Source: Monocercomonoides exilis
Taxonomy: Eukaryota > Preaxostyla > Oxymonadida > Polymastigidae
DNA length: 64,000 nt
Direction of reading: 5' to 3'
Assembly: GCA_001643675.2 (NCBI GenBank)
Contig: LSRY02000032.1
Coordinates: 744,001 to 808,000, forward strand
Of the stretch, positions 11,607-23,800 are shown one piece after another. The position numbers and the translations under genes were made by a program. Under the pieces are notes generated by a model. That model did not search any database, had not been told where the DNA came from, and worked only from the letters and a program-made list of their open reading frames with translations. Each line of letters starts with the position of its first letter. Position 1 is the stretch's first letter.

Positions 11607-14087
11607 TCAAGTCATATGCTGATCATCTTCCATCTCATTATCTTCTGCACTTTCTTCATCCACATAGAATTGTGAAGTTATAGCTGCTGCAAAATCAGCA
11701 ATATTGTCGTTATCATGCTTTTGGAGCACCATAACATTCTCCAGAATTTCAGAATCTTCAACCTTTTGAAGGATAAATGATAATTTTGCTTCGTCTTCAG
11801 CAGCTGCTTGCTTTGATTTTTGTAAAAGACTGTTGAGTAGCATCAGTGCCATTCCCAACACATCAACCGATTTCTCTCCTTTGATCGGTACAGAAAGAGC
11901 AGAAAAGATTGATCCCCCATTGAACATAGCAATGGCATAAGCTGTTTGAGGGGGTTCCAATTTCACAATGTTGCTGATGACATACAGCGCCTCCAGCTTC
12001 ACTTCAGACAGGTCGCTTCTGATTGTCGTGATGGCTGTGGAGAGAACGCCTGCTGTCAGCAGAAATTTCCTGTCTCCGTTTTTCGTGGCAGCAATGTTGG
12101 ACAAGATGATCAGGCTCTTCCTTCGCACAACAGAATCTGCGGAGAGCACAGAGGAGAGCGTGAGCGGAATTACGCCATTTTCAATCAGGCGATGGATGTG
12201 GCAGTCAGAAGAGGCAGACAGATTGGCAAAGAAGGAAACAAGCTTGTATTCATCACATAAGTTGGGTATGCTAATTTAAAGTCAGTAAATAAATACAAAA
12301 AGAACCAGAAAAATAAAATGAACATTTTTATGATAAGAAATCATCAAAGACAAAAAACTTTCATGTCGTCATTGATAACAAATAGCCCAAACATTAACAG
12401 AATTACAAAAATTTATTTGTTGGATTCTAATTCCAATGAACATCTTCTTGTTCAGAGAGCAACAAACCTCCATAGTTTTATCAGAAACGTGTCAGCTTTC
12501 ACCAAAAAAGACTCTTCAATTCCTTCTTCTTCGTGTGTCAGGCTGAAAAAGGCAGTAAGAATATCCCGAATTGCTATCACTGCTTCTTTTTCAATTATAA
12601 GCTTCATTGAATTAGTTGATGCTGAATCAGATGGAGAAGGAGAGGAAGAGGAAGAGGAAGAGGAAGAAGAGGAAGAAGAAGAGAAAGATGTTGCTGCAGA
12701 TGATGAGGATGAAGCAGAAGCAGAAGCAGAAGCCGAAAAAGAGAACATAATGTCAATTTCCCTTTGCAGAATAGAACATAAGGAATAAGCAACGAGGTGA
12801 TAAAGCGGAGACAAAGAAAAAATGTTTGCCGGCAATGAAGGAGCTGCAATTGATGACTGGAGTGAAGTGCTTGAAGGAAAAGGTGAAATGGGAGCTGATG
12901 TCTTGAAAGGAGAATCTGAGTCAGATAAACTGCCTGATGGCTGAACTTGAGAGAAGATTCCAGCTGAAGGCTGTGCTGAACTCAAAGGAAATGGTGCTGT
13001 ACTTTTCTCTTGTGTGTTTGTAGTGCTTATGGAAGACGATGTGCATTCAGCCATTCCGAGTCCGTGCGCACCTGCTGACATTTGAGTCATGGCCTCCTTT
13101 ATCGCTCGGTAAATGCCTGATGATTCCCATCTGCTTCTCTCTTCTTCTGTTAAGTGAAACTCTCTTATCATCTTTCTAGACTGAAGGCTACTTAGACAGT
13201 TATTCAGGAAAAAGGCAATGTCTCGACCTTCGCTTTTTTGAATGGGTGCTGTGCCATTTGAAGTTGCTTCCATTAGTCCATGAAATATTGAGTGTAGCAC
13301 ATTTTCGGTGATAACATATGATTTTCCAACAGCATCTCCACAGCAATTTGCAAGAATATACCAAACGTTTCCTCTGATTTCTGAACTTGAAGAAAAAAGT
13401 GGAAGAAGCGCTGCCAAAAGCCCTTGATCCAAAAAAAGAAGAGACTGACTTGTGCTTCCGGATGACAAGTTAGAAAAAATGATTAGAGTCGACAGCTGAA
13501 TCGAAGGAACAGAACTGAAGTTCAGAAATTTTATCAAAGAAGGAACAACTCCAGAAGTTGAAATCTTGGAAAATGGAGCAAATTCTAATGAAAAGGATAA
13601 ATAATACGAAAAATTTTGATAAAAAAGGGCTAAAACCTTGAATAACAATGGATTTCAGTTTATCTAAAAATTGTTGAATTCCAGAAACATCATTTGAATT
13701 TAGCAAATCCACAGCAAAAGGAAGATTTTTAATCTAGATTATATAACAACAATAATAAAACAAAAGAAATAATAAACGTTATCAAAAAACTTGGAAAAAT
13801 TTTTATACAAATAATTGATCATCTGATGAAAGCATTTCGCAAGAATCTTGTTTTGTTTCTTTTCTAAACTTGGATATTGTGTCATCCCTCTTTTCTTCTC
13901 GTAGATGAACCACTACATTAGATCCATTGCGCTTGAGATGTTCTTCAAACGTTTCAACTTTAAAATATTTAATGTTTACGAATAAAAATCTTTATAAATT
14001 TAAAAATTCATTCAAAATTAATGACTTACTATTTTCAAATTCTTTTTTCCTTAAATTTGCTCTGTCTTCAATTGTCCAAGGAAACAT
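11607..14087 (-). CDS. KPNA: Importin subunit alpha (karyopherin alpha)
   Basis: Five exons: 14087-14030, 13957-13809, 13733-13637, 13584-12468, 12270-11607; 694 aa. Importin alpha binds nuclear localisation signals in its armadillo groove and hands cargo to importin beta. The N-terminus has a basic IBB-like segment (LREEKRDD near residue 40). Armadillo repeats follow, with NVWYILANCCGD and LIILSNIAA helices and an acidic C-terminal tail. An armadillo repeat region is split by a Ser/Thr/Pro-rich insertion of roughly 150 residues, including a serine homopolymer coded around 12640-12720, which explains why the protein is longer than the usual 500-550 aa. Introns are 72, 75, 52 and 197 nt. It is divergent from the S9 peptidase gene with 182 bp between the ATGs. 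Family assignment is firm; the exact end of the inserted region is less certain. Confidence 0.85.
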
Positions 14088-14269
14088 TTAAGCCTTTTTA
14101 ATCTGCAGATTTTTTTTTAATATGGTATAACATTTCATTCAATTCCTTCTTTTCTTGAATTACAAAGCTTTAATCGCAAATCATGATCATATTTTTGTAT
14201 TTTTTCAAATATGTTCATACCCTCTTTTTTTAAAGGGGGAATATATTGATCAATAAAAAAGATTTTCCA
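14088..14269. promoter_or_regulatory. Divergent promoter, importin alpha / S9C peptidase
   Basis: These 182 bp lie between two divergently oriented ATGs and must hold both promoters. The segment is A+T-rich. Read on the minus strand it contains TTATACCAT (14130-14122), whose near edge is 35 bp from the importin ATG; the same 9-mer is at the same distance in the other divergent pair of this window. Confidence 0.45.
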
Positions 14270-16738
14270 ATGATATTCGAATTATTGCTCATAGGATTGT
14301 CATTGGCAGGCAAACAAGAGTTTTCTATAGATGTTAATGTGCACATGACGAAAGTTGGGAGCTTGTACGCTTCTCCTGATGGAACTGTGTGCACAAAGCT
14401 TAACTTCATTTTTTAATGATTTTCTTCCTTCTTTAGAAAGTTGCCTTTACAGCAAAAGTTTTAGATGACAATACACAAAAGAGAAATTCAAAATTATATC
14501 TTCAATATTTGTCAGGAGGGGATCCTGTTTGCCTGATGGAAAATGAAGCTTTCAGTGTTACAGATTTTGCTTGGGGTCCCGACAGCGAAACCATTGCATT
14601 TTTGAGTTCTGCTGATGCAAAGTCAATCTTTCTTTATTCGATAAAATCAAAGACCTTTGAAACAGTTGCGAGTTTTCCTGTTTCAATCGGAAATCTTCGC
14701 TGGAGCAAAAGAGGTGGAATTATGACATTTTCTGCCCTAGTTTACCCAGGCATGACAATGCAAGAATCTGCTGATTTTGCTATACAAAGAGCAAAATATG
14801 GCTCAGATGCAATTGCTTATGATAGAGCGCCTGTGTATTTTTGGGATCACTTTGTAACTGTTTGCATTCTTTTGACAAAACAAGTTTTATGCTATACTTT
14901 TTTCCAAATTTCAAGGGTGATGCTAATCATTTATTCTTCATTAAAGTTAATTTGGAAACAAAGAAATTCGGACCGGATGCCACAGATATCATGAATAAAT
15001 TTGAAGGTGATTGCCCCGAAAGGACTTTTGGCTCTAAATTATCATACGATATTTCTGAAAACGATAAGTTTATCACATATTCTGCTCAGCCCGAAGCTGT
15101 GGAACCGTGGTCGGTAAGAAAACATGTTTATGTTTACTCAATTCCTGAAAATGATGATCCAAAAAGAGAAGCTATGTGCTTGACTTGCGGAAAATCAGGA
15201 ATGCACACAAGCCCAATATTTTCACCAACTGGACGTTTTGTTGCGATGCTGAAGTCAAAAGATGACTATGATGAGTCAGAATACTCGAAGCTTCTTTTGT
15301 ATGATTTGCTAACGAAAGAGGAGAAGACTTATCTGGAAAACTGGGATGAGCTTCCATCAAGCATTCATTGGAGCGCACATCTACCGGATAAAATTATTAT
15401 TACAACGAGCTCGAAGGGAAGAGGTGTGATTCAAAAATTGTGGTTAATTTTCTAACATTTTGTTTTTAAAAATTTCTGTAATATTAAAATTGTTTTCACA
15501 TGAAATGAACACATCCATAATTAAATTTTCTCTCTACGAATCTCAAATATTTCTGAAATTTGATGTTGATAGGCCGTGTGGTTTCATTGGATGTGGGAAC
15601 AGGGAAGATTGATTCAAGCAATGATGCCTATTCCGTCAGCAGCTGCCAGATGGTCAGCAAAAAGCGGATGGTTTATCTGAAGTCAACATACACCCACCCA
15701 GTTGACGTGTGGGCAGGAAACTTGGTGAAAGGAGAGGAAGGATTGGAAGAGGTGCAACTGACAAACATGAACAAAGAAGTGATGGAAAACTTGGCAACAC
15801 CTTTGATTGAGCCAATTGAAGTGTTTTTCGATGGAGCACTGAAAGAGAAAGGGCAAGTGCAGGGCTGGTACTTCCCACCAAAGGATCGCAAGGAAGGAGA
15901 CGGGAAGAAATATCCACTGTTGGTGTGGATTCATGGCGGTCCAGAGAGCTCATGGGAGGCATCGTGGTCAGACAGATGGAATCCTGAGTGCATGTTGATG
16001 CAGTCAAACTTTGGCATGTTTTTGCCGAACATTCACGGCTCGACTGGTTTTGGTGAGGAGTTTACGAAGGCTGTGAGAGACAATTGGTCAACACACCCGC
16101 TGGATGATGTGGTTGCTGGAAGAAAAGCTATTCTCGCCAAGTTCGATTATCTCGATCCGAAAAAGACTGCTGCAATGGGAGGCTCATTTGGAGGGTACAT
16201 GGTGAATCTTATCCAGTCACAGGACTCCACAAACAACAAAGAGGAGAGCAAAAACCCATTCGCTGCCTTGGTGTGCCACGATGGAACATACGACTCTCCA
16301 CAGCACATGTACGAGTCTGATGTGTTCTTCTTTGGAACAACCGAGTTTGGGAAGCCCGCGTGGGAGGATCGTGCAGTGTATGAGAAGCATTCACCGTCAC
16401 ATGCTGATGGTGCTGGAAAATGGTCGACGCCTCAGCTGACGTTCCACGGACTGAAGGACTACAGATGCGCAAGAGGACAAGGCATTGGAATATTCACTGT
16501 GCTGCAAAGAGTTGGGTGCCCGTCACGTCTTGTGATGTTCCCAGATGAGAATCATTGGGTTCTTAACCCCTACAACTCTATTGAGTGGTATCATGACTCA
16601 TTGAATTGGCTGAAGAAATACTTGAGCGATGCAGAGGTTGAAGCAACATTGGCCAGAAACGCAGCTATGAAGAGTAAGAGCACTGAGGTTGCATCACAGA
16701 AAAAAGTGTCAAATGACTGGCTTCCAGATGAATTGTGA
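14270..16738 (+). CDS. S9C-family serine peptidase (dipeptidyl-peptidase 5 / acylaminoacyl-peptidase-like)
   Basis: Four exons: 14270-14386, 14437-14853, 14916-15423, 15573-16738; 735 aa. Prolyl-oligopeptidase-family enzymes remove dipeptides or acylated residues from peptides. The N-terminus has a short hydrophobic stretch after Met (LLLIGLSLAG), likely a signal peptide, so the product is probably secreted or lysosomal. The first 450 residues show the WD-like propeller strands of the family (for example SPTGRFVAML). The alpha/beta-hydrolase domain has the HGGP oxyanion motif, nucleophile Ser in GGSFGGY (about residue 552), Asp in HGLKDYRC (about 640) and His in DENHWV (about 673), a complete catalytic triad. 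Introns are 50, 62 and 149 nt. The third donor (GTGTGA after 15423) was chosen because it alone restores frame. Stop TGA. Confidence 0.85.
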
Positions 16739-17296
16739 TGGAACCTTAAAGTCAAATGAACATTAGCTTTTTGTTTTATTAATGCATTTAACACTTAGAG
16801 AGTTTCTTATTTTATTGCTTAGGAGCATTTTGGTTTCTTGACTTTTGAACAGTTTTCTGACAATCTGACTTTTTTAATAACTTCTCACACACATCACAAG
16901 AGGAATATTACCCTTCAATTCATCATGATCATTCTACAGACTTATTTCTATAAAGGTACTTTATTCACTTACTTCAGTTTTTTTTTACAGAGGCTGAAAT
17001 AAAAGATGAAGATACAAGAGAGAGAAATACAAGAGTATATTTGGTTATATAACTCATTGTTTACTATAACACGCAAAAATTGCCTATTATGTAGAAAGTG
17101 TGGTGAAGATGAAAACGAACAATCAGACAAACAACAACAAAAGTTAGAAGACAAAAAGATGAACAGAGAAAAATAACATTTTTGCAGATTAACTTTGGGG
17201 TGGTACAGAAAACGACAAAAGAAGAAATTTTATTTTTTAAAAAGAGAAAATAAGACAGAAGCAATCAAAGAAATTCACTTGTAACCTCAAGCCTTT
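16739..17296. other. Spacer between convergent genes
   Basis: A+T-rich 558-bp interval holding the 3' untranslated ends of the peptidase gene and the minus-strand TMEM214-like gene. No coding or RNA feature is recognisable. Confidence 0.6.
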
Positions 17297-20200
17297 CTAA
17301 TGACATGCTCCCTGTTTCGTGCACATTTCCTCCTCTTCCTCTCCGTCTTCCCTTTGCGACATGTACGAAACAGGCCTCTTTTGCTGTGCACCGTCACGTC
17401 TCGATTTTGGTGTAGTCTTATGAACGGTCTTATGCACAGTGGACTTTGCTGATTTCGGATGCTTGCTGTTTCCCTTTTCGTTTTCATTGTTGTTTTTGTC
17501 ATTGTTTTTGCTTGTCTGTTGCTTGTTCGCATTCGCATTCACATTCACCTTCTTTGCAACATTCCAAGTTTTGCGTTTGTTCTCCGCCAACTCCATGAAA
17601 GCGATCGCATATTCCTTTGCTTTTTCCCAGAAAGAAATGTTCATACGCCAAATCTTCGTCAGAACATTGCTGTACACATGCATCACCTCCTTCCGCACTC
17701 TCATCAGAAACTGCCACGGCTGCACAAACACCGTATTAATCATCTGCTTTGCACCAAACGATAAGTGGATGTTGTCTTTTAGCATTTGATACTTCTCCTT
17801 CACAAAGTTTGTCATCGGGGCATATGCATTCCTATTCACAATATCATAATAAGCATGCACTTTTGAGTAAAACTCACCAACTGGCTCTTTGATGTGTGGA
17901 GGCAGCTTCCCGTATTCAGTCACTACAATCGTCTTCGCATCTTCGTGGAAGGCAAACAGCACAATCGCCCAAAACGCAAAACTGAAAGTCATCTTTAACA
18001 CACTACCAATAAACCCGCAGAATCCATTTCCTCCTTTTTTCGATTTTGATCTGCCACTCTTCTCATCAGCCTTCCTTTTGTCTGCTTTGTGTGAGTGTGC
18101 TCCGTTGGCATCTGACTCATCGTCGCTCTCATCAGCAAACAGGTCATCGTAGTCGTCTTCGTCGTCATAGTCAGACCACTCTGCATCATAGTCTTCAAAG
18201 GCCTCATCCTCCTCATCGTGCTCTTTGAAGTCTCCCTTTCCTGTCAGCTGCTTCTGCTTCTTCGCATCTGCTTGCTCCATCTTCTTCGTCACAACAGCAT
18301 AATCTTCAGTAAGCTCAACAACTTTGCTGGCTGCACGCATTGCAAGCAGAGCTGCCTCCACTTCGACAGTAACAGAGACTTCAATCTCTTTCTTGTGGAT
18401 GTCCACACCTTTTGCCTCTTCCTCTTCATCTGCCACTGCTTTTGCCCCCTTTTTGCCCTTTGCCGGATTCTTTGCTTTTGTCTTTTCTTCTTCTGCGTTC
18501 TTTCTCTTGAGAAACTCTGGTCTGTACACTTTCCTCAGGATGTGGTGCATCCTCCGCCCAAACTCGTGCCAGTCTGCTCCGTTGTTGTCCAGAAACTCTG
18601 CGACTTCAGACTCCGCTGGAAGATCATCTTCTGAACCAGCTTCTGAAGAAGGCTCAGCAGAATCAGAAGAGTCAGAAGAAGACTGCTTAGGCTTTGGTAC
18701 TGGTGCTGGTGCTGGTGCTTCGTCGTTCATTTCCTGCAGAATGAACGGGAAGAAGTTCAAAATCCAGAGGAGCGTGTGAAGCAACGGTGTGCAGATGGTT
18801 GGCTCAGTTGTGTCTACAAGCGAAAGAGGGAATGTTTCGCCTGTCTTTTTCGATGCGTTCGAAGAAGTTGAACGAGCCTGAAGCTTCAGCTGAGCGGTTG
18901 TTCGAGGCAGAGCTCTCTCGATCTCATTTGCAAGCACCTGAAGAGGCGTCTCCTGATCCTCGTCTTCTGGCAGGCACGTCGCAAAGGACATGATCCACTC
19001 CATCAGAAGCCGCTGCATGTGCCCGCCAACAGCCACACGCTGCTGTTCAATCAGAGAAGCAGACAAAGCAACTGTGTGGATTAAACAGCGCGTCGCAACA
19101 TCTGCTCGCTGGCTGTCTGAAATGAACTGGTGGCAGCTGTGCAGGATGGCCAGCACAGACATCGTGACTGCATTTGGGTTGTCCAAATTCATCGCAACGT
19201 CGCAGAACGAGTAAGGCATCACAAACACATGCTTTGATGATGGCTCAGCGACTGGGGGGTGATATTCGTGGTGTTTGAGGTAGAAAGCAGTGATCACATC
19301 AGCGCGTCTGGGGATGTCGAACGTGAGCTGCTCGTGCATGTGCCTCTTCCGCGTCTTCGCACAGAGCCTCTTCCACTGTGTGACTAGGCTGTCTTTGTGG
19401 TCCTTCCCGGTGTCTCCAGACAGCGCAATAACCGCATCGAGCCAGTCTTTGTCGGTTGCTTCTGCGCCAGCATCACGTGCAGAGCAGAAGTGTGCCTCGA
19501 CCATCCGGTAGCACAGGCGGAGACGAGGGGGCGAGTGCGGAGAGGCAGCAAGCGGGAAGAGATAGCGGAAGAACAGCGGGAGACTGTGGTTTAAGGGTTG
19601 ATTGCTTGTTTTTGCTGTAGAGGAGGAGGATGAATTAGCAGATGGCAGCGCTGATGGACAATTCAGCTGCCCTGCAATAAAAAATGCCATTTTTTCGTCG
19701 TACGTTAGGTACTGGTCGAACTCAACTTTGTCTTTTTCGTCATTTGAAGAAGAGCTGGATGACTTTGCAGCTTTCTTAGATTTTGCATTTCCTGACTCGT
19801 TCGATGCCAATTCAGCAACAAAATAATCTTTTCCCAACATTTTTGTTTTTCCATTGACCGAAAACGGAAGTGTTTGATTCGGATTTAATGAGAAAATATC
19901 TTCGAAATATTTTTCAAAGTAGGCTAATGCACAACTTGGGCGAGCTCGAACAATTACTTGAATCATCGTTTCAGATACAGCTTTATCAATCTTCTCCAAA
20001 GAATTCTTCCTTATCAGCTTATTCATTTCTGTAATTAGCTTGCGTATAAACGATATGATTTCTTGTTCAGAATCTATTGATGAAATGAATCTGGCTAAAG
20101 GTGCCAGAGAATCATTAGGAAACATTTCCATTGAACCACCGATAAAACGATTATACTTAGAAAGTGAGGTAATTGGGGATGCTTCCTTGAACTGAGGTGA

Positions 20201-20688
20201 CTTTAGCGTGGTTGCAATCTTTTCAGTTATAACCTCAAGTCTTCGTGTTGTTTGATCTGGATAGGCTTCCTTCACCTGGTTGACGATATTCTGACATTGC
20301 GCTTGACTAAATATAACTGAACCCTGTTTTGATGTCTTTTTTGGCTTTGCTTGGCTTTTTGGTTCTTTCTTTTTGATAGTGGTTGAAAAATCGAGTGCTT
20401 TAAACACTCCAAATTGTCCTTCTTCAAATTCTGGTAAGTTTCGAATTTTTCTTCTTTGCATGTATCTTTCTCTTTCAATCTCTGTAAAAAGCAATAGAAT
20501 ATCAAAATATTTGAAAAGAAGATCTGTAACAAACTTGCAGCAGCTTTTCGTTGAAGATAAGCTCTTGCAGACGGTTTAGTTACAACAACAGGCGCAATCG
20601 GAGCAATTACTCTTGGTTTTGCAGCCTTTTGGGGCCTGTTTTTTGGCTGGCGAGAGCGAGCAACTTTCCATCCTTCGTCACTATCCAT
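17297..20688 (-). CDS. TMEM214-like ER membrane protein
   Basis: Two exons: 20688-20535 and 20481-17297, joined across a 53-nt intron; 1,112 aa. The N-terminus has Trp-x-Val followed by a basic run (GWKVARSRQPK), then QFGVFKALDFS, a long helical middle with Ser, Lys and acidic insertions, and one strong transmembrane segment near residues 872-896 followed by about 200 residues with amphipathic helices and a basic tail. This order (N-terminal W-x-V basic motif, helical body, late membrane anchor) resembles metazoan TMEM214, an ER protein linked to kinesin anchoring and stress signalling. Similarity is architectural and weak, so the name is tentative. It shares a 196-bp divergent promoter region with the nucleotidyltransferase gene. 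Confidence 0.5.
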
Positions 20689-20884
20689 TCCAAATCAATG
20701 TCGGTGTAATAATCCTTATATAATGGTATAATTATGATCAATTTTCTGAACTGTTTTCATTATGAATAGCATATTCAAATGCCTTTTCTCCAACAAATAA
20801 GCATTTTTTAAAAATGAAATTTTAAATATTAAAACAGTCAGGGGATGGATCAATTGCAGTTCATTCATTTCCTTTTTATTGGAA
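20689..20884. promoter_or_regulatory. Divergent promoter, TMEM214-like / TENT4-like
   Basis: 196 bp between two divergent ATGs. On the minus strand TTATACCAT (20731-20723) sits with its near edge 35 bp from the minus-strand ATG, exactly as in the importin alpha promoter. The rest is A+T-rich without a recognised element. Confidence 0.45.
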
Positions 20885-23800
20885 ATGTCTGGCCTTAATC
20901 AAATTCAGCACAGAGACAAAAAGATCTCTTTTATGGCTCAGCCTTTTAGACAACAAAAAATAGGAGATGAAACATCCATAATGCTGAGTCAGTCGCCTGA
21001 ACATTTTTCACCTTCTATTCCTTCACCCTCCACATTACTAATAAAATCTCTTGTTTCAAAGCATTCAGAATTTCCTTTTACGTCCAATGCAACTTTTGAT
21101 GCCTCGAAAATTCCTTTAGTTTCTAGCAAGCAACTTCATTCTTCATTTCAGCATGAAACTTCGAAAACTAATTCAGAAAATGGTTTATCTTTCGTTCAGA
21201 CTATGGATCAAAATGTCCAATACCAAAAACAAAAAAAGCTTTACGAAGGATCGTCCTCTTCCTCAATAACGTTGCGTTCTCCTCTCAATAATTCATTTGA
21301 TAAAAATTCAAAGATTCAAATACAAATGAATGATTCTTCCGATAAAACCACTACCAGTAGCAGTCAATATTCAGACGGCTTTCAATATTCTGTTAAAGTT
21401 CCACTTTCGCCGTTATTTCAAATTAATCATCATTTTTTCTTGTTCTTTTTATCACTACAAGATACTTATTCTCCTCTTTTTCCACTTTCACTTGACCCCA
21501 CAATTTCTTCAAACTCAGATATCGTTTCACAAGTAAAACATTCCAGAACGGCGTCAGGAGATGGACTCTCGAAGTCAAAATTGAAGTCTCGTCTTCTACC
21601 AATGTTGATCGACGAACACAGCGAAGCAGAAGGAACAGAAACCGAAGAAGACATAGAATTGGATTTCCCTTTCGAATCTGGTTTTTTCTCGCACCCGTGG
21701 CTGAAAAGTGCAAATGGAGTGTACGACTACATTGATCCATTTCAAATCACCAGCGATCCTAATCATCCTGGACAACCAATAGTATCTCTTGTGCCTGCTG
21801 CATTCGATTCACAAATTCCAACAGCAGTTGCCAAAAAAATCGTAAAAGAAGACATGGATGTGCTGAATCCTGTGCAGTTCTCGCCAATGTGGAGACGGGA
21901 GCTGATGAGGAAGTCGTATCCTTCTCTTTCAAAGGAATCAGCATCAGACAGCAAAGTTGCCCCTCTGCCGGCCAACACATCTTCCACAACAAATACTTTC
22001 AATCCATCCTCAAATGCACTTCATCCTTTCACCCCCTCCCTCGCTTCGCCAAGTGTGTCTCTTCTCCCTCAACTTGTCTACAACGAGTCTGTTCAGAACA
22101 GGCTGGCTCTTTTGACAGGCGAGCGCCGCATCAGAGAAGAGCTGCTGTCTGTCGAGATCAACAACTACATCCGCTTCATCTCTCTCACCAAAGCCGACTG
22201 CCTCGCCCGTTTCTTCCTCGTCGACCGCGTTTCTGAGTGTGTGCATGCTGTGGATCGCATCATCCAGCAGGAGAGGAAGTTGGCTGGATTGCACTCATCT
22301 TCTGCATCTGCAAGCGATGCTGAGTACGGAGAAGCCAGCGGAGACATCAGCAGCTTTGAGAGCGACGAAGAGGAATCCACCTCAAATGCTCATTCAGCAC
22401 AAAAGCAGCAGCAGCCGCGGAGGAGGAAGAGGAAGAAGAAAGATGCCGTGTGTCTGTTTGTGTATGGCTCGTTCTCATCTTATCTGTCTCTTCCTCGCAG
22501 CGATGTGGACTTCACCATTGTGTCTGCAGAGCAGGCGAGGTACATCCGCCGCACACAGCGTCTCATCCGCGGGCTGTTTGAGTGCTGGTACGGAGAGCAG
22601 TTCACAAAGGGGCTGCAGAAGCAGAAGCAGATGCTGAGCAAGCAAATAAAGGGGAAGAAAAAAGAAGGGAAAAATGGAGCTAAGAGCAAGAATAAGCTGA
22701 CGGATGAAGAAGTTAAAGAGAAAGAGAAAGACAACAAGGACAACAAAGATAGTAAAGACGATAGGGGTGACCAAGATTCTCTGTTTATCCCACCTGAATA
22801 TGTTGTGTGGAAGAGCCAGCTAGATCAGCTGACAGCACAAGGCGTGGCCATGTTAAGAACAGCCCATGCTTCCATCTGTCCAATCTGCGGGCGAGTGCTG
22901 TTTGGAGAGTTATGCGACTGTGAGACAGACGTGGCGCTTCGTGTTGACCAGCTGCCTGTCTCCTCTTCACCTTCCAAGACTCCCTCTCCTTTTGCTTCAT
23001 CAACACTCTCATCATCAGCATCCTCATTGAATGATAGAATCTCCTTCTGTGATGCAGACGATGTCATCAACACGCGGCAGCTGCTCAGCCAGCCGCTGTC
23101 TGCCGATCTGCAGCACATGTTGGACTTCGGCCTGCCCATCGTGCGGAGCGAGAAAGTGCTCAAGACGCCTGCCCATCTGATGAACCCGACTTCAAATGAT
23201 CTGATACACTTCGTGAACCCTTCAGAGACAGAGGCAATCAACAGGCTTGTCTGCTCTTCGCAGGCTCTTCATAGTCATTTGAAAACAGACACGAAATCTG
23301 CAGTCACTTCAAATACATCAAACACCCCCACTTCATCTCCCACGTCAGTCAACGTGCATTCCTCTGAACTCGCCAATGCTTCTTCTGGCTCTTCCAGCTC
23401 CACTTCAGTCGATCCACCACCATCATCATCTTCTTCTTCTTCCTCTTCCTCTTCCTCTTCTACTTCTTCGTCCTCATCTCATTTCACTCCGCTGGCCAAT
23501 CATTCACCAACCCAGCCTCCTCCATCTCCCCACCCATCATTCCTCTCCTCCTTGTCCACACACCACTTCTTCCTCCCCGCCGGCCCTGCGCCTTCCCATT
23601 CAGACACCCTCACCTTCTTAGAGAAGCTGTACAAGGAGCTTCTAAAGACGTCCCTCGGCTCAGCCGCCAAGTTCATCTCGACAGCGCGTGTGCCCATCAT
23701 CAAGATCGACGACCCCACCACCACTGTCCACGCAGACATCGGCTACGGCTCTCTCTCTGGCATTGTCAACACAGACTTCCTCCGCTGCATCCTCATCGTG

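Noticed and set aside
21391-21460. A 70-nt intron within the TENT4-like gene, suggested by a T-rich stretch ending in ACAAG
   Set aside because: Its length is not a multiple of three and the frame is open and protein-like on both sides, so removing it would break the gene.
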